DNA from: DATKRB01 sp963794215
GTDB lineage: Bacteria > Actinomycetota > Acidimicrobiia > Acidimicrobiales > RAAP-2
Direction of reading: 5' to 3'
DNA: 64,000 bases
Assembly (NCBI GenBank): GCA_963794215.1
Contig: CAWCCQ010000009.1
Span: forward strand, 124,001-188,000
Shown here: one piece after another, positions 61,427 through 64,000 of the stretch
How the letters are laid out: each line of letters opens with the position of its first letter
Numbering within the stretch: position 1 is the first letter of the stretch
Program-made: the position numbers and the translations under genes
Notes under the pieces: model-generated
The model's database searches: none
What the model saw: only the letters and a program-made list of their open reading frames with translations
What the model was told of the DNA's origin: nothing

Positions 61427-64000
61427 CTATTCGGCGATGAGGTCCCCGACCCGGCCCGAAGAGGTAACGGAGCCATCGCCCGGCTCGGGTTCGGCGACCC
61501 CGGGGACTGCCGGCGGAAGGTCGCGCCGTGAGCGGATCCCAAGTTTGCGGTACGCCCGTCGGAGGTGCCCCTCCACCGTCTTCTCGCTTACGAACAGGGC
61601 CCGGGCGATTTCGGCGTTGGTGTGGCCCGACACCGCGAGCGTCACCACCCGCTGCTCTCCCGAAGTGAGCGCGTCAGCCCCGGTCAGGGCGATCCGTCGG
61701 GGGCGGGCGCCGGTCTGCCTGAGCTCGGTTTCCGCCGCAGAGACGAGCGGGGCTGCCCCGCACTGGAGCGCGAGGTCCGCGCCTTGCCTGAGGCACTCGC
61801 GGGCCGACTCGGTGGACTTGCCCAGGTGGTGAAGGGCGGCGCCCAGATCCACCAGCGCCGCAGCCCGTTCGAGTCGTGCCGGGGAGTCCGCCAGCACCTC
61901 AACTGCCTCGCGGAACAGAACGGGACGCTCGGCCAGAGGTGCCACCAAGGCGGCCGTTCGCAGGGCGGACCCGATCACCCAGGGTGCGCCCACCTCTCGC
62001 GCACGCTGGAGGTTCTGGAGCGACAGCTGCACCGCCTCATCGGTCCGGCGCTGGGTCCGGAAGGCGAGCACCGCTCCGGCGCGCCAGCAGGTGACGGCGG
62101 GATTGTCGATTCCGCCCTCCTCGGCGTGATGACCGGCGAGGAGGAGGTCGGCCAACGCCTCGGCCGGGCGGGACTGGATGGCCCGGAGACGGCCGCGTTG
62201 TTCGAGGAGCGCTCGCCCCTCGAGGGTCCACGGAACCACGTCGGACTCGTCACAGGTGGCGAGCAGGGCTTCGGACTCCTCGAGCTGGCCCTGGGCCGAA
62301 AGGGCTTCGGTGAGCGCAGCGATGGCGAGGGGCCTCCCGATCCACGGACGACCTTCGGTGGCCAGTAGGGCGCGCCGTGCCTCGGTCTCGGCATCGCTCA
62401 GCGCACCTTGGATCAGCAACGACGTGGCCAACGCCGTCGAGAACTCTGCGACGGCCAGATCGAGGCCCAGCTCGAGGGCAGACGCTCTGGCGCTGCGGGC
62501 GTGGCGGTCGGCTTCGGCGCAGTGCCCGGCCTGGGCGAGGGCGATGAGCGCCCGGGCCCACAGCCGGAAGGCCAGGGGATCCCCGTTCACGAGCTCCTGG
62601 GACGAGACCGCCCGTCGGGCGAAAGCCACCACCTGCTCGGACGTGGCTCGCGAGGCGCTGGTAGAGCCGGCGCTGGCAAGCAGCGCACAGGCCATGCGCT
62701 CCACCCTCGAGCCGTTGCCCGGCAGCTGGCTCATCGACCCGCTCACGGCGTCAGCCGAGCTCATCATGGCCGCGCTCGAACGAGAAAGGAGCCCGGCGAC
62801 GACTTCGAGCTCCACGATGAGCTCGATCTGGTCGGCCGGCAGTCGCGGGATCACCTGGGCGAGGATCCGGAGAGCTTCTTGGGTGTCGGGACTGTCTTGA
62901 AAGCCGCGGACCAGGAGCAACGCGACTCGGGCGAGCTGAAGGGCATCCATCCCCTGATCGGCCGCCGCCCGCAGGTGACTGAAGGCGGTGGGCAGCCCGA
63001 GCGCCGCTTCGGCCCGGGCGAGATCCAGTAGCAACTCGGGGTTCTCGCGCGCGGTGGGCGTCTCGGCTAATGCCCGGCTCAGGCACCGCAGGGCCAGCTC
63101 GGGAGCGCCTTGGCGCAAGGCGAGATGGCCGGACTGCTGCATCTGGCGGGCCGCCCACTCGTCGCCGATGGGCTCCGCCGCCAGCAGGTGCGGCGCGAGG
63201 GCCTGCACGGGGGCGTCCCTGGCGCTGAGGCACTTTGCCGCTCCGACGTGGAGCGCGGTCCGCCGAGCAGGCTCGATGTCGTGGTAGATCGTGGTCCGCA
63301 CGAGCGGGTGGAGGAACCGGATCGGCCGTTCGCGATGGAGTAGGTCGATCGCGGCGAGCTGGTCCACGATCGCGCTGGCCGTCGAGACGTCGATCTCCGC
63401 CAGCTGTGCGGCGACGACGAGATCGGCTTGGTCACCCAGGACGGCAACCGCGTCGAGGAAATCGTGCGCGTGGGAAGGCAGGCTGGCCAACCGGACGAGC
63501 ACCGACCGGGCGACCGCCGGCGGAGCGATGGTGGCGATCCGCTCCACCGACTGCAGCGACGGGCGGAATTCGTCGGGTGGGAACTCGTTGAGCAGCGCGA
63601 AGAGCAGGCGAGGATTGCCACCTGTGGCGCGGTGGCAGGCACGAACGAACTGTTCGTGCGCTCGGTCGGCGAAATGCGCGCTGATCAAGAGTGACACCGA
63701 CTCGTAGCCCAGCGTCCCGACGGAGATCACCCGCGTGGACGGTGTCGTGACGATCCGTTCGATGGTGCCGATCGGCAGACCGGTGGACCGGGACGGCATC
63801 GTGATGATCACGCGGATCCGCCGCCCCTCGAGCCGGCGGGCGAGGTAGTACAGCCATTCGCTCGACTGCGGATCGGCCCAGTTCGCGTCGTCGACCGACA
63901 CGAGCACCCCAGTCGTTCCCTGCAACTGGTTGAGGTAGCCGTCCAACCGGTCGAAGACCGCAGCGCTCGACAGGGATCCTTCGGTGCCCACGACGAGGTC
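61427..64000 (-). CDS. LuxR-family large ATP-dependent regulator (5' end outside window)
   Basis: At least 857 residues of a MalT/LAL-type regulator, still open at the window edge. The visible N-terminal part has the Walker B region GVLVSVDDANWADPQS and the STAND-type winged segment; Walker A must lie outside. The middle is a long TPR-like helical region. The C terminus is a LuxR HTH: LTSGEQRVVTLAVSGHTNAEIARALFVSEKTVEGHLRRAYRKLGI, followed by a 35-residue acidic tail. Such proteins sense ligands and activate nearby genes; the polysaccharide operon directly downstream is the likely target. Confidence 0.88.
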   Translation of the reverse strand, partial: DLVVGTEGSLSSAAVFDRLDGYLNQLQGTTGVLVSVDDANWADPQSSEWLYYLARRLEGRRIRVIITMPSRSTGLPIGTIERIVTTPSTRVISVGTLGYESVSLLISAHFADRAHEQFVRACHRATGGNPRLLFALLNEFPPDEFRPSLQSVERIATIAPPAVARSVLVRLASLPSHAHDFLDAVAVLGDQADLVVAAQLAEIDVSTASAIVDQLAAIDLLHRERPIRFLHPLVRTTIYHDIEPARRTALHVGAAKCLSARDAPVQALAPHLLAAEPIGDEWAARQMQQSGHLALRQGAPELALRCLSRALAETPTARENPELLLDLARAEAALGLPTAFSHLRAAADQGMDALQLARVALLLVRGFQDSPDTQEALRILAQVIPRLPADQIELIVELEVVAGLLSRSSAAMMSSADAVSGSMSQLPGNGSRVERMACALLASAGSTSASRATSEQVVAFARRAVSSQELVNGDPLAFRLWARALIALAQAGHCAEADRHARSARASALELGLDLAVAEFSTALATSLLIQGALSDAETEARRALLATEGRPWIGRPLAIAALTEALSAQGQLEESEALLATCDESDVVPWTLEGRALLEQRGRLRAIQSRPAEALADLLLAGHHAEEGGIDNPAVTCWRAGAVLAFRTQRRTDEAVQLSLQNLQRAREVGAPWVIGSALRTAALVAPLAERPVLFREAVEVLADSPARLERAAALVDLGAALHHLGKSTESARECLRQGADLALQCGAAPLVSAAETELRQTGARPRRIALTGADALTSGEQRVVTLAVSGHTNAEIARALFVSEKTVEGHLRRAYRKLGIRSRRDLPPAVPGVAEPEPGDGSVTSSGRVGDLIAE

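Noticed and set aside
1..64000. tRNA, rRNA, prophage, transposase or integrase genes
   Set aside because: No sequence with tRNA-like arms, rRNA blocks or mobile-element proteins was recognised on either strand; I could not run a dedicated scan.

Overview
The window is high-GC DNA densely packed with genes on both strands. The gene content points to an actinobacterium: four luciferase-like (F420/FMN type) oxidoreductases, an Lsr2-type DNA-binding protein, a DUF2277 protein, many CoA-linked lipid/acid degradation genes, a DHA2-type MFS exporter and frequent GTG/TTG starts. The mix (CoxL-type hydroxylase, thiolase-DUF35 pairs, amidohydrolase, many acyl-CoA enzymes) fits an environmental, uncultured-type lineage such as Acidimicrobiia, but that placement is inference. 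I saw no tRNA, rRNA, CRISPR array, phage or insertion sequence.

Layout. 0-13 kb: mixed housekeeping and redox genes (LLM oxidoreductase, aldo/keto reductase, nitroreductase, pantothenate kinase, a GT-C membrane transferase, a cysteine-dioxygenase-like cupin, a two-component system, DoxX, a triple-repeat Lsr2-like protein, a VOC protein, a Fur regulator and threonine dehydratase divergent from a TetR gene). 13-31.6 kb: a catabolic region rich in CoA chemistry (thiolase with DUF35 partner, acetoacetyl-CoA synthetase, acyl-CoA dehydrogenase, enoyl-CoA hydratase, Rieske protein, quinone reductase, SMP-30, TesB thioesterase, hydrolase, SDR, amidohydrolase, succinate-semialdehyde-type dehydrogenase). 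31.6-42.7 kb: a compact minus-strand operon for molybdenum-hydroxylase maturation (CoxG, cytidylyltransferase, XdhC/CoxI, CoxE, CoxD) merged with molybdopterin synthesis (MoaD, MoaA, MoaE, MoaC), divergent from a single CoxL-type catalytic subunit; no FAD or iron-sulfur subunit is present. 42.7-54 kb: phosphoesterase, a second thiolase-DUF35 pair, UbiB-like kinase, MFS exporter, a MaoC dehydratase pair, an LLM monooxygenase and a cNMP-binding protein. 54-64 kb: GlmS, a (GGTCTA)9 array, then a minus-strand surface-polysaccharide cluster (NAD-epimerase-like protein, nucleotidyltransferase, large membrane protein, PelF-like glycosyltransferase) below a large LuxR-family regulator cut by the right edge.

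A striking property is that ten otherwise well-conserved genes are each broken by one event: nine single-base (or equivalent) frameshifts and one internal TAG. They are spread evenly, many change a short homopolymer by one base, and both halves of each gene remain conserved. Uncorrected sequencing error is the simplest reading, so the pseudogene labels below should be read as 'broken in this sequence' rather than 'dead in the organism'.

The best candidates for unusual biology are the three-headed Lsr2-domain protein, the molybdenum-hydroxylase maturation/Moco operon with an orphan CoxL-like subunit and a MoaD ending in GGT, the PelF-like exopolysaccharide locus, and several non-coding repeat or palindrome elements.
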